A DNA stretch of 64,000 nt from JABCPE02 sp963516675 (GTDB lineage: Bacteria; Bacteroidota; Bacteroidia; Flavobacteriales; Weeksellaceae), in contig CAUQBH010000001.1 in the NCBI GenBank assembly GCA_963516675.1, positions 1 to 64,000 on the forward strand, in the 5' to 3' direction. The notes under the pieces were generated by a model. It did no database searches and was not told where the DNA came from. It saw only the letters and a list, made by a program, of their open reading frames with translations. Below, piece after piece: positions 34,022 to 43,073 of the stretch (positions are counted from its first letter, which is position 1; each line of letters opens with the position of its first letter). The translations under genes and the position numbers were made by a program.

Positions 34022-34312
34022 ATGGAACCTACAAATTATCAAAACCCTACAGAATTTAACACGCCACCTAAAAACTGGTTGGTAGAATCTATTTTAGTTA
34101 CTTTATTTTGCTGTTTACCACTTGGAATTGCTGGAATTATCAATGCTTCTAAAGTAGAAGGATTGTTCCTAGCAGGAGACATTGCAGGAGCTAACAAGGC
34201 TGCAGCTGACGCTAAAAAATGGACAATGTATGGTCTATTCGCTGGATTAGCTGTTATTGTATTATATTTCCTATTTATATTACTTGCTGTTATAAGTGGA
34301 ATGGCATCTTAA
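34022..34312 (+). CDS. CD225/dispanin family small membrane protein
   Basis: 96 residues. A proline/asparagine-rich N-terminus, then the CD225 signature LFCCLPLGIAGIINASKV with the double cysteine, a charged loop with ADAKKW, and a second helix (YGLFAGLAVIVLYFLF). The family includes eukaryotic interferon-induced membrane proteins; the bacterial role is unknown. It overlaps the next gene by 17 bases. Confidence 0.85.
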   Translation: MEPTNYQNPTEFNTPPKNWLVESILVTLFCCLPLGIAGIINASKVEGLFLAGDIAGANKAAADAKKWTMYGLFAGLAVIVLYFLFILLAVISGMAS

Positions 34313-34688
34313 AACTATTGCTAAATGGTTTGTAGGTCTTTTGTTTATTTCTATACTTATTTTAGTATACAAGACCTACAACCCATTAGATAGTATATTT
34401 TTCCCAAAATGCCCATTCAAGGTGGCTACTGGGTATGATTGTGCAGGGTGTGGTTCACAGAGAGCTGTCCATCATTTATTAAACCTAAATATAGGCAAGG
34501 CTTTCAGAGAAAATATGCTTCTGGTATTATCTATTCCCTATATCATCGCTGGATTTTTATTTAATATCTATAAAGACAAACAAAATCCTATTTTTCTAAA
34601 ATGGCGAAGAAGACTCTTTGGTCTTCACGCCACCTATATTGTCTTATTTATTGTTATTTCTTTCTGGATTCTTAGAAATATTCTCTAA
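34296..34688 (+). CDS. DUF2752 membrane protein
   Basis: 130 residues with three hydrophobic segments and the DUF2752 motif CPFKVATGYDCAGCGSQRA (four cysteines) after TM1, then HHLLNLNIGKAFREN. It begins inside the 3' end of the CD225 gene. CD225-DUF2752 pairs recur in Bacteroidota, pointing to a joint membrane function that has not been described as far as I know. Confidence 0.85.
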   Translation: MEWHLKTIAKWFVGLLFISILILVYKTYNPLDSIFFPKCPFKVATGYDCAGCGSQRAVHHLLNLNIGKAFRENMLLVLSIPYIIAGFLFNIYKDKQNPIFLKWRRRLFGLHATYIVLFIVISFWILRNIL

Positions 34689-34691
34689 TTT

Positions 34692-35429
34692 TTATCTTTT
34701 CAGAATATATTCTCTCAGTTTTTCCTTGGTAGAACTATAAGTCATAGCATCCACCACTTTATAATAGTTTTCTCGGTCTACGCAGTTGTCATATGCTGTT
34801 TTTGCCAGCTCTAAACGATTATCATCAAAGGAAAGCGCTTTCACCATTTGGACTATCTGATGAGTGGTAAAATTCATTCCTTTTTGTGCGACATAGAATG
34901 TTTCCATTTTATCTTTATCAAAAGGCTTCCCTGCATAACTTCTATAAAACTGCCCAAACTCCTCATTACTCATCATTGGCTTATATCCACCGATATTTGG
35001 ATAAACTTGGATACCATTGTCATCAATATTTTCTTCACCAAAAAGATAAAGGTCATAGCCATCAAAATCCAGCAACAGCCTTGTATTTTCTCTCAATTCC
35101 ACCTGCGTTCTATACACCAAAATATTTCCATTTTCATAGATTGACAGCATCTGTATTCCTCTATTTAAATCAAAGAAGCGATACCTTCCTGTAGAATTTT
35201 CCATCATCTGCCCTCCTACTTCTACGCGAAATCGCCCTTCAGCGAAAACCCTAAGCCACAGCTGCGCCTGTCTGCCGTCTCCATATATATTTCTATTACG
35301 GAAAATACCTCTATCAGTGGGATTTCTCCTACTTATATTTACTTCGTTTCTAAATTTCGTTACCCTAATATCTTGCGCATAAACAAACGAGCATAAACCT
35401 AAAAAGGCTAATAATAAATATTTTTTCAT
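34692..35429 (-). CDS. DUF4476 secreted protein
   Basis: 245 residues with signal peptide FLGLCSFVYAQ. The N-terminal half is beta-rich (KFRNEVNISRRNP, FRVEVGGQMMENS), and the C-terminal DUF4476 domain (about 150-245) is helical (MSNEEFGQFYRSYAGKPFDKDKMETFY, DAMTYSSTKEKLREYI). DUF4476 is common in Bacteroidota exported proteins; its function is unknown. Convergent with the DUF2752 gene, four bases apart. Confidence 0.85.
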   Translation of the reverse strand: MKKYLLLAFLGLCSFVYAQDIRVTKFRNEVNISRRNPTDRGIFRNRNIYGDGRQAQLWLRVFAEGRFRVEVGGQMMENSTGRYRFFDLNRGIQMLSIYENGNILVYRTQVELRENTRLLLDFDGYDLYLFGEENIDDNGIQVYPNIGGYKPMMSNEEFGQFYRSYAGKPFDKDKMETFYVAQKGMNFTTHQIVQMVKALSFDDNRLELAKTAYDNCVDRENYYKVVDAMTYSSTKEKLREYILKR

Positions 35430-35525
35430 TTCATCAAATTTGTTTTCAAAAATGAAAATTTAATGCCAAAAATTTCTGGTGCTTTCATTTCATTATGTGA
35501 TTTTTATCATTAAAAATAAAAAATG

Positions 35526-35533
35526 TATCTTTG
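35526..35533 (+). promoter_or_regulatory. -7 element deciding the helicase start
   Basis: TATCTTTG lies inside the upstream extension that begins with an ATG at 35523. Transcription therefore starts after 35533, so translation should start at the ATG at 35553. Confidence 0.6.
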
Positions 35534-35552
35534 CCGAAATTTAAAATATTTA

Positions 35553-37211
35553 ATGAATCTATTTAGTGAATCCAATTTAAGTCCTGACATCATCAAGGCA
35601 GTTGGCGAACTTGGCTACGAAAAGCCAACAGAAATCCAAAAACAAACTATTCCTTTTATTTTATCAGATATCCGAGACCTTATCGCTTTGGCGCAGACGG
35701 GAACAGGAAAAACAGCTGCTTTTTCCCTGCCTATTTTGGATATGATAGATGACACCAGCCGTAAAATACAGCTTTTAGTATTGGCCCCAACGAGGGAATT
35801 GGCATTACAAATCGCCAAAGACATTAAAAACTACACCAAATATTTGCCAAATGTGAAAACTACAGCAGTATATGGTGGAAGCAGCATCACAGACCAAATC
35901 CGAAATTTGAGAGAAAAACCTCAAATCATCGTGGGAACACCTGGGAGGGTTATTGACTTAATCAACAGAAAAGCTTTGGACTTCTCTCAAATCCATTGGC
36001 TAGTGCTGGATGAAGCGGATGAAATGCTGTCTATGGGCTTCAAGGATGACTTAGAAACTATCCTTTCTGAAACTCCTGAAACCAAACAAACATTACTATT
36101 TTCTGCCACGATGAACAAGGAAGTGGAGAGAATTTCTAAAAATTATCTTACTAATCCTCATCGTATTTCAGTGGGCTCTATCAACGCGGTTAAGAAAAAC
36201 ATTAAACACGAATATTATGTGGTAAACTACCGTCAGAAAAAAGAAGCCCTAAAAAGGCTGATAGACGCGAATCCAAATCAGTATTCTATCATTTTCTGCC
36301 GAACTAAAATGGAAACTCAGGATGTGGCTGATTTCCTAATGCAAAACGGTTACGCTGCTGATGCCCTTCATGGCGACCTCTCACAAGCACAGAGAGACAC
36401 GGTAATGAAGAAATTCAGACTAAAAAACATTGATATTCTGGTTGCTACAGATGTTGCTGCCAGAGGGCTTGATGTAAACAGCCTTACTCATGTAATCCAC
36501 TATTCACTTCCTGATGACCCAGAAGTTTTCGTACACAGAAGCGGAAGAACAGGGCGTGCTGGGAAAGATGGCATCTCTATGGCTCTGATAAAACCAGAGG
36601 AAACCAGAAAGTTAAGCCAAATCAAAAGTCAAACTAAAATAGAAATTGTCGAAAAACAAATTCCAAAAGGAGAAGACATCATAAAAGCCCAAGTAGCGGG
36701 AGTTTTCGAGCAGCTTTTCACGGAACACGAGGATTTCTTTGACTTTGATGACAGCCTTATCCCAGACCTTTCCAATTTCTCCAAAGAAGAATTGGTACAC
36801 CAATTACTTCAATTCCAGCTGAAAGATTTAGCTCTTTATTATAAGAATAACAATGATTTAGCAGCTCAAAAACTAAAAGCCGAATCTGAAACCAAAGAAA
36901 GCAGAAGAGATCGAAGAGGAAGAGACCGAGATAGAGACAAAGGTGGCAGAAAGTCAAGAAAAAACAATGAAAACATGGTGAGATTTTTCTTTAATTTAGG
37001 AAAAAGAGATAAATTAAAGAAAACTGATGTTTTGGACATCATCAACCAAGCCACCAAAAAATCTAAAAAACGAGCTGATATCGGAGATATAGAAGTTTTA
37101 GAGAAGTTCTCTTTCTTTGAAGTTGAAAAATCTTTTGAGAAAGATATCCTCAATAACATTGCCGCGATGAAATTCAAAGGAAAAGAAATGCGCGCAGAAG
37201 TAGCGAACTAA
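35553..37211 (+). CDS. DEAD-box RNA helicase with DbpA-type RNA-binding tail
   Basis: 552 residues from the ATG at 35553. Helicase motifs: ALAQTGTGKTAAF (I), APTRELALQIA (Ia), LDEADEML (II), FSATM (III), RTGRAGKDG (VI). After a linker comes a highly charged RRDRRGRDRDRDKGGRKSR stretch and a C-terminal DbpA-like RRM (about 480-552). DbpA and CsdA helicases act on 23S rRNA; this one probably assists ribosome or RNA folding. The longer frame from 35523 is rejected by the promoter. Confidence 0.92.
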   Translation: MNLFSESNLSPDIIKAVGELGYEKPTEIQKQTIPFILSDIRDLIALAQTGTGKTAAFSLPILDMIDDTSRKIQLLVLAPTRELALQIAKDIKNYTKYLPNVKTTAVYGGSSITDQIRNLREKPQIIVGTPGRVIDLINRKALDFSQIHWLVLDEADEMLSMGFKDDLETILSETPETKQTLLFSATMNKEVERISKNYLTNPHRISVGSINAVKKNIKHEYYVVNYRQKKEALKRLIDANPNQYSIIFCRTKMETQDVADFLMQNGYAADALHGDLSQAQRDTVMKKFRLKNIDILVATDVAARGLDVNSLTHVIHYSLPDDPEVFVHRSGRTGRAGKDGISMALIKPEETRKLSQIKSQTKIEIVEKQIPKGEDIIKAQVAGVFEQLFTEHEDFFDFDDSLIPDLSNFSKEELVHQLLQFQLKDLALYYKNNNDLAAQKLKAESETKESRRDRRGRDRDRDKGGRKSRKNNENMVRFFFNLGKRDKLKKTDVLDIINQATKKSKKRADIGDIEVLEKFSFFEVEKSFEKDILNNIAAMKFKGKEMRAEVAN

Positions 37212-37218
37212 ATAATTC

Positions 37219-37259
37219 CCTATAAATGTATTTTAGATTAGTGCATTTATAGGTTTTTT
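37219..37259 (+). terminator. Intrinsic terminator after helicase gene
   Basis: Stem CCTATAAATG (37219-37228) / CATTTATAGG (37244-37253) followed by T6. Confidence 0.75.
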
Positions 37260-37262
37260 ATT

Positions 37263-37291
37263 TTGTAAAAGTAAAATTAAGTTTATATTTG
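37263..37291 (+). promoter_or_regulatory. Bacteroidota promoter, TTG-N18-TATATTTG
   Basis: TTG 37263-37265 and TATATTTG 37284-37291, 29 bases before the ATG at 37320. Confidence 0.7.
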
Positions 37292-37319
37292 TAACCGAAA
37301 AATTTATACATTAGAACTC

Positions 37320-37958
37320 ATGGGAATTGGTAATATTTTTAAGGCATTTCAACCAAAGGACACGGTTTTTTTCACTTTATTTGAAAAAGTGGCGGCTAAT
37401 CTAGTGGAAATGTCTGAGTATTTTCATAATGGAATTCAGAATTTTGATGCAAATGATGAATCTTTCTTAAAGAAAATTCACGATTTCGAACATCAAAATG
37501 ATGACCTTACGCACCAAATTTACATGGAGCTGGGTAAGAATTTCATCACTCCTTTTGATAGAGAAGATATACAGTCTTTGGCAACATCTCTGGATGATGT
37601 AGCGGACTATATCTACGCTTCTACCAGATATATTTTTCTATTCAAAAGTCCTGAAACAAAGGCTTACCAAGAGTTTTCCCTTCTTATCCAAAAGGCATGT
37701 ATAGAGATTCAAAATGCTATCATCAACCTTAAAGATTTTAAAGATTTGGAGGCTGTGAAAGAATCATGCATCAAAATCAATAGTATAGAAAATATTGCTG
37801 ATGATGTGCAAAGTTCGGCTCTTATTAAGCTATTTGAAACCAATGACCCTATTACCATCATCAAAGTACAGCAGGTACTAAACTACCTAGAAGAGGTAAC
37901 GGACAAGGCGGAAGAAGTAGCTGGTGTAATGAGCAGCATCATCATCAAATACGCTTAA
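37320..37958 (+). CDS. DUF47 (PhoU-like) phosphate transport regulator
   Basis: 212 residues, all-helical PhoU-like bundle of the DUF47/TIGR00153 family. Seen: FEKVAANLVEMSEYFHNGI, FITPFDREDIQSLATSLDDVADYI, and the final EEVTDKAEEVAGVMSSIIIKYA. In bacteria this gene is nearly always upstream of the Pit transporter, as here, and modulates it. Cytoplasmic. Confidence 0.92.
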   Translation: MGIGNIFKAFQPKDTVFFTLFEKVAANLVEMSEYFHNGIQNFDANDESFLKKIHDFEHQNDDLTHQIYMELGKNFITPFDREDIQSLATSLDDVADYIYASTRYIFLFKSPETKAYQEFSLLIQKACIEIQNAIINLKDFKDLEAVKESCIKINSIENIADDVQSSALIKLFETNDPITIIKVQQVLNYLEEVTDKAEEVAGVMSSIIIKYA

Positions 37959-37985
37959 TTTCTAACTCTAACTAAAAAATAAAGT

Positions 37986-39116
37986 ATGGAACTTCCTGTA
38001 CTTCTCATAGCAATCATTGGACTAGCCCTTGTTTTTGACTACATCAATGGGTTTCATGATGCGGCTAACTCCATTGCTACCATTGTTTCCACGAAGGTTC
38101 TCACACCTTTTCAAGCGGTTTTGTGGGCGGCTTTTTGGAATTTTGCGGCTTTTTTCATTGCTGCTTATATCACGCAGTCTTTTAACATTGGAAACACTAT
38201 TGCTAAAACTGTAAGCGAGGATTTTATCAACCTTGAAGTTATCGTCTCTGGACTTGTCGCTGCTATTGCGTGGAATTTATTGACTTGGTGGCTTGGCATT
38301 CCATCCTCTTCGTCACATACGCTTATTGGAGGGTTTCTTGGTGCCGCGCTAATGCACGCTCTTCATGGGAATTATGTTGAATTTAGAGAGTTAAATGACA
38401 ATGCTTCGTTTTTTGAACTTCTCAAATTATCTTTCGAAAAACTATTCACACAAGATGTAGTGAAATACGACAAAGTCATCCCGATATTCTTATTCATTTT
38501 CCTAGCGCCTTTCATAGGGATGTTTGTTTCTGTGATTATCACGCTTATCATCGTAAATATTTGCAAAAAATCAAATCCTCATAAAGCTGAAACAGCATTC
38601 AAAAGATTACAACTGGTTTCTTCTGCCCTATTCAGTCTAGGACACGGGCTGAATGATGCTCAGAAAATCATGGGAATCATAGGTGCAGCGGTTATTTATC
38701 ACTATGTAAGTATAGGAGACCCTGACTACATCAATGCTCCTGATAGATTTAAATACTTTACTGAACATTTCATGTGGGTTCCTTTGGCGGCGCATATTGC
38801 TATTGGTTTAGGAACTATGAGCGGAGGATGGAAAATCGTAAAAACGATGGGAACTAAAATCACGAAAGTAACCTCATTAGAGGGGGTAAGCGCAGAATCT
38901 GCTGGTGCTGTGACTCTTTTCATCACTGACCATCTAGGAGTTCCTGTTTCTACTACCCACACTATCACGGGCTCCATCATAGGTGTTGGTCTTACTAAAA
39001 GGATTTCTGCCGTAAGATGGGGTATTACTGTAAGTCTTCTATGGGCTTGGGTTCTGACAATTCCTATCAGTGCGATCGTAGCTGGAATTACCTACATCAT
39101 CGTAAATATGTTCTAA
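37986..39116 (+). CDS. pit: Inorganic phosphate transporter, Pit family
   Basis: 376 residues with about ten hydrophobic segments. Both Pit signature repeats are present: DYINGFHDAANSIATIVSTKVL near residue 18-40, and SLGHGLNDAQKIMGIIGA near 215-235, with PSSSSHTLIGG and VPVSTTHTITGSI between. It takes up phosphate with protons (or metal-phosphate). 27 bases downstream of the DUF47 gene; a terminator follows. Confidence 0.95.
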   Translation: MELPVLLIAIIGLALVFDYINGFHDAANSIATIVSTKVLTPFQAVLWAAFWNFAAFFIAAYITQSFNIGNTIAKTVSEDFINLEVIVSGLVAAIAWNLLTWWLGIPSSSSHTLIGGFLGAALMHALHGNYVEFRELNDNASFFELLKLSFEKLFTQDVVKYDKVIPIFLFIFLAPFIGMFVSVIITLIIVNICKKSNPHKAETAFKRLQLVSSALFSLGHGLNDAQKIMGIIGAAVIYHYVSIGDPDYINAPDRFKYFTEHFMWVPLAAHIAIGLGTMSGGWKIVKTMGTKITKVTSLEGVSAESAGAVTLFITDHLGVPVSTTHTITGSIIGVGLTKRISAVRWGITVSLLWAWVLTIPISAIVAGITYIIVNMF

Positions 39117-39141
39117 AATTTTCCCAAAAGATAAAAGAATT

Positions 39142-39179
39142 AAACCACCAATTTATCAGAAAAATTGGTGGTTTTTTTT
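39142..39179 (+). terminator. Intrinsic terminator after pit
   Basis: Stem AACCACCAATTT / AAATTGGTGGTT with an 8-base loop, then T8. Confidence 0.8.
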
Positions 39180-39210
39180 GGCTTATTTTCATTTTAAAAA
39201 TTTAAATTTG
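39178..39210 (+). promoter_or_regulatory. Promoter TTG-N22-TAAATTTG
   Basis: TTG at 39178-39180 (in the terminator's T-tract) and TAAATTTG at 39203-39210, 17 bases before the ATG at 39228. The spacer is at the long end. Confidence 0.5.
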
Positions 39211-39227
39211 CTGAAAACAATTTCATC

Positions 39228-40199
39228 ATGCATTTTGCTGAAAAATACATCAATTTAATTTCTGAAGGTATAGAAAAACACAAATTCGAAGAAACTCCCT
39301 TTGAGCTGTATCAGCCCATCAATTACATCATAGCAAATGGAGGAAAACGCCTCCGCCCTATGCTTACACTGATGGCAGCGGATGCTTTCGGGGGAGATAT
39401 AAACACCGCAATAAAACCAGCTCTAGCAATAGAGCTTTTTCATAATTTCACGCTGATTCATGATGATATAATGGATGACGCACCTCTGAGAAGAGGAAAC
39501 CCTACTATTCATGCTATATATGGCATCAACACGGGCATACTCTCTGGCGATGCCCTGCTTATCAAATCTTATCAGTTTTTCGAAGATTTAGAACCTGTTT
39601 TGTTTAAAAAATGTATTCATTTATTTTCTGATACAGGAGCGAAAATATGTGAGGGACAGCAAATGGACATGAATTTTGAAAAAAGAGATGATGTAAGTTT
39701 TAATGAGTATATCCAGATGATTACTTACAAAACTGGCGTACTGAGTGCTACAGCGCTAAAAATAGGCGCTTTCATTGCTGAATGTCCAGAGCAGGATGCG
39801 GAGGCTCTCTATCAGTTTGGGATTCACCTAGGAATAGCATTTCAGATGATGGATGATTATCTGGATGTATTTGGAAATCAAGGAGATTTTGGAAAAAAAC
39901 AAGCAGGTGATATTTGTGAAAATAAAAAGACCGTTTTATATCTCACTGCACTAGAAAAAGCGGATGAAAAACAAAAAAAGGAACTCCAAAACTGGTATTC
40001 CCAAAAAGATGAAAGCCAAGAAAAAATAGATACTGTTTCTAAAATTTTCCTCGATACAAAGGCGGATGAAATCACATTAAAACTCGTGCAGGAACACCAT
40101 GATAAAGCTCAAAAATACCTAAACCAAACTAGGCTAAACACAGAGAAAAAAGAGGCTTTCTTGGCTCTGGCGGATTATTTATTAAAAAGAAATATTTAA
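39228..40199 (+). CDS. Polyprenyl diphosphate synthase
   Basis: 323 residues, all-helical. First aspartate-rich motif HDDIMDDAPLRRG (about 81-93), second MMDDYLDVFG (about 207-216), and GGKRLRPML binding the diphosphate. It condenses IPP with an allylic diphosphate; chain length cannot be decided from the sequence here, but farnesyl or geranylgeranyl type is usual in this clade. The GSCFA gene follows immediately. Confidence 0.9.
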   Translation: MHFAEKYINLISEGIEKHKFEETPFELYQPINYIIANGGKRLRPMLTLMAADAFGGDINTAIKPALAIELFHNFTLIHDDIMDDAPLRRGNPTIHAIYGINTGILSGDALLIKSYQFFEDLEPVLFKKCIHLFSDTGAKICEGQQMDMNFEKRDDVSFNEYIQMITYKTGVLSATALKIGAFIAECPEQDAEALYQFGIHLGIAFQMMDDYLDVFGNQGDFGKKQAGDICENKKTVLYLTALEKADEKQKKELQNWYSQKDESQEKIDTVSKIFLDTKADEITLKLVQEHHDKAQKYLNQTRLNTEKKEAFLALADYLLKRNI

Positions 40200-40208
40200 A
40201 TCTTGTCT

Positions 40209-41183
40209 ATGAAATTTCGTACCGAGGTAGAAATTCCGATTTCTGAAAAAAAAATTCAAATTTCGGATTCTTTGTTTTCGATAGGATCTTGTTTTGCAAC
40301 AGAAATCTCTGTAAAACTAGCTGACAGCCAGCTCCAAACGCTGAACAACCCTTTTGGGACTCTTTTCAACCCTTGGACTGTGAAAAACAGCATTCAGGAA
40401 ATTTTTGAAAACAAAATTTACACAGAAGAAGATTTAGATTTTCATCAAGGTGAATACTTGAGTTTTAATCATCACACCTCATTTAATTCTGAAAACCAGA
40501 AAGATACCCTCAGAAAAATCAATGAAAAAATAAACCTTGCGCACGAATTTCTAAAACGAAGCAACTGGGTAATCATCACCTATGGAACTGCTTTTGTTTA
40601 TGAGCATTTATCCAAAAATATTTTCGTAGCAAATTGCCACAAAATTCCACAAACAAACTTTAATAAACGCCTTCTAACGCACGAAGAATTGGTAAATTCA
40701 ATAGCTGAAACTTGCCATATTCTAAAAAAAATCTGCCCAAAAGAGGCGCAGTTTCTTTTTACACTAAGCCCTGTCCGCCACACCAAAGATGGTTTTAGCG
40801 AAAATAATCTAAGCAAAGCCAAGCTGCTCTGTGCAATTCATGAAGTTGTAGAACAGCACGAAAACTGCCATTATATCCCTGTGTATGAAATCGTTATGGA
40901 CGATCTCCGCGATTACAGATTCTACAAGGAAGACCTCATCCATCCAAGTGAACAAGCAGTTCAGTACATTTGGGAAAAATTCAAGAAAGCCTATTTTTCT
41001 GATGAAGCAGATAGATTTTCCAATGAAAACCTTAAAATAAAACAGGCTTTGGAGCATCGCCCAAAGGACAAAAACAGCGCTAAACACCAAGCTTTCTTAA
41101 AACAAATACAAGAAAAAATCATCCAGCAGCAGGGAAAAGTGGAGCATAAGATTTTTACGGATAATTTGGATAATTTTCTTTAA
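40209..41183 (+). CDS. GSCFA domain protein
   Basis: 324 residues from the ATG at 40209; an in-frame TTG at 40203 is less likely. The eponymous motif is at FSIGSCFATEI (about residue 25-35), followed by FNPWTVKNSIQEI, WVIITYGTAFVYEH and SPVRHTKDGFSENNLSKA, the conserved pattern of this SGNH-like family. GSCFA proteins are predicted esterases or hydrolases, possibly acting on glycans. Nine bases after the polyprenyl synthase stop, so co-transcribed. Confidence 0.88.
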   Translation: MKFRTEVEIPISEKKIQISDSLFSIGSCFATEISVKLADSQLQTLNNPFGTLFNPWTVKNSIQEIFENKIYTEEDLDFHQGEYLSFNHHTSFNSENQKDTLRKINEKINLAHEFLKRSNWVIITYGTAFVYEHLSKNIFVANCHKIPQTNFNKRLLTHEELVNSIAETCHILKKICPKEAQFLFTLSPVRHTKDGFSENNLSKAKLLCAIHEVVEQHENCHYIPVYEIVMDDLRDYRFYKEDLIHPSEQAVQYIWEKFKKAYFSDEADRFSNENLKIKQALEHRPKDKNSAKHQAFLKQIQEKIIQQQGKVEHKIFTDNLDNFL

Positions 41184-41264
41184 ATTTGCCCTGCGAAATG
41201 CAATAACTTTTTTCATTAAAAAAATCATGAAATTTTGTAATTATTGTGCCGCAAAAATAGATAT

Positions 41265-43055
41265 ATGAACAGCAAAAATACCTCTTTACTAAAATATTTT
41301 TCTTATTTCAGAAACATTGCGGGATGGCACATGTATGGCTATATTTTGGTGAACTTATTGGTGGGGCTATTGGATGGTTTAGGGCTTGCTATGTTCATTC
41401 CATTATTGGGCATTGCATCTGGAATAAATACTAATACAGAAGATGAAAACTCGGATGTTATAAATTTCATTGTCAATTTATTTGATTTTGCTGGTGTAAG
41501 TGTAAATCTTGCAAATGCGTTGTTATTCATGGTTATCGTTTTCTCGATAAAGGGAATTTTCTACTATCTGAGAAGCGTTTATTTTATAAAAATAAGAGTA
41601 AAATCTGTAAGTTTACTAAGGCTCAACTTGATAGAAAACCTTAATGAACTTTCTTATTCTGGATTTACAAAATTAGAAGCTGGGCGCATCCAAAACACGA
41701 TGGTCGGTGAATTGGGAAAAGTAATCGGGGCGCTGATGAGTTTCTTCGTTTATTTACAGCATATTATTATGCTTGCCACTTATATTTTCCTTGCTTTTAT
41801 TGCTAATTGGCAGTTTGCTATTTTGGTGGCGATTGGAGGTTCTTTGTCCAATTTATTTTATAAATATATTAACAACTATACCAAGGAAAAAGCCACACTA
41901 CTCTCTAGTAAAGGGAATAGTTTCAATGCGGTTTTGATACAAATTCTTCATAATTTCAAATATTTAAAGGCGACAAACCACTATCGGTTATTTTCAAAAA
42001 AACTAGTGGATAACATAGGCGAACAAGAAAAAATCAATCTAGGTGTGGGCAAAATCTCATCCATTGGAGAAAGCCTCAGAGAGCCTTTTACGATTGTCAT
42101 CATCACGGGAGTAATTATCGTACAGACCTCTTATTTGGGGGAATCTTTTTCTTCCATTCTTTTGAGTTTACTACTGTTTTACAGAGCGTTAGGGCATTTG
42201 GTGAGTATGCAGAACTCTTGGAATACATTTTTATCCAACTCTTCTGGAATTGACTCTTTTGAGAATTTATTATCTGATTTTAAACATTATAAAGAACCTC
42301 TTCACTATCAAGAAAAGATTGAACACATTGATGACATCAATATTAAAAATATTTCATTGTCATTTAGAGGGAAAAAAGCCATTGATAACATAAGTTTTTC
42401 TATAAAGAAAAATTCTTCTGTGGCCTTCGTCGGAGAAAGTGGAGCTGGAAAAACAACTCTCGCTAACATCATATCTGGACTACAAACACCCGATGATGGG
42501 GAAATTATCATTGAAGAAAAATCTCTGTATAAAACTAATCTTAATTCTTTCCGAAATCATCTCGGTTACATTACACAAGAGGCTGTGATATTCAATGATT
42601 CCATCTTTAATAATGTCACTTTTTGGCAAGAAAAAACCGAAGAAAATATAGAAAAATTCAGACAAACTATTGAAAAAGTTTCTTTATCTGAATTTGTTAA
42701 TGAACTTCCAGAAAAAGAAAACACTCAACTTGGGAATAACGGCATCCTAATTTCTGGTGGTCAGAAACAAAGAATTTCTATCGCGAGGGAACTTTATAAA
42801 GATGTGGAACTGCTCATACTAGATGAGGCAACTTCTGCACTGGATACAGAGACCGAAAGACACATCAAAAACAACATAGACCTGCTACAAGGACAGACTA
42901 CCCTTATCATCATTGCTCACAGGCTTTCTACGATAAAAAATGTGGATATGATTTATCTTTTGGATAAAGGTAAAATCATAGCCTCTGGTGATTTTGACAG
43001 CTTGGTAAAAAGCTCAGAAAAATTCAAAAAAATGGTGGAATTACAGGAATTGTAA
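41265..43055 (+). CDS. ABC exporter, probable lipid-linked glycan or lipid flippase
   Basis: 596 residues from the ATG at 41265. One half-transporter: six transmembrane helices in 1-330 (ILVNLLVGLLDGLGLAMFIPLLG) and one ATPase domain with Walker A GESGAGKTT, signature ISGGQKQRISIARE and Walker B LLILDEATSALD. The LLDGLGLAMFIPLL start is typical of PglK/MsbA-like exporters that flip lipid-linked sugars. Position at the head of the glycan locus supports this. The substrate is unknown. Confidence 0.85.
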   Translation: MNSKNTSLLKYFSYFRNIAGWHMYGYILVNLLVGLLDGLGLAMFIPLLGIASGINTNTEDENSDVINFIVNLFDFAGVSVNLANALLFMVIVFSIKGIFYYLRSVYFIKIRVKSVSLLRLNLIENLNELSYSGFTKLEAGRIQNTMVGELGKVIGALMSFFVYLQHIIMLATYIFLAFIANWQFAILVAIGGSLSNLFYKYINNYTKEKATLLSSKGNSFNAVLIQILHNFKYLKATNHYRLFSKKLVDNIGEQEKINLGVGKISSIGESLREPFTIVIITGVIIVQTSYLGESFSSILLSLLLFYRALGHLVSMQNSWNTFLSNSSGIDSFENLLSDFKHYKEPLHYQEKIEHIDDINIKNISLSFRGKKAIDNISFSIKKNSSVAFVGESGAGKTTLANIISGLQTPDDGEIIIEEKSLYKTNLNSFRNHLGYITQEAVIFNDSIFNNVTFWQEKTEENIEKFRQTIEKVSLSEFVNELPEKENTQLGNNGILISGGQKQRISIARELYKDVELLILDEATSALDTETERHIKNNIDLLQGQTTLIIIAHRLSTIKNVDMIYLLDKGKIIASGDFDSLVKSSEKFKKMVELQEL

Positions 43056-43073
43056 TACACCTCTACCCTGCTT

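Noticed and set aside
35523..35552. Upstream ATG for the DEAD-box helicase
   Set aside because: The -7 element TATCTTTG lies inside this stretch; the MYLCRNLKYL extension is not part of the family.
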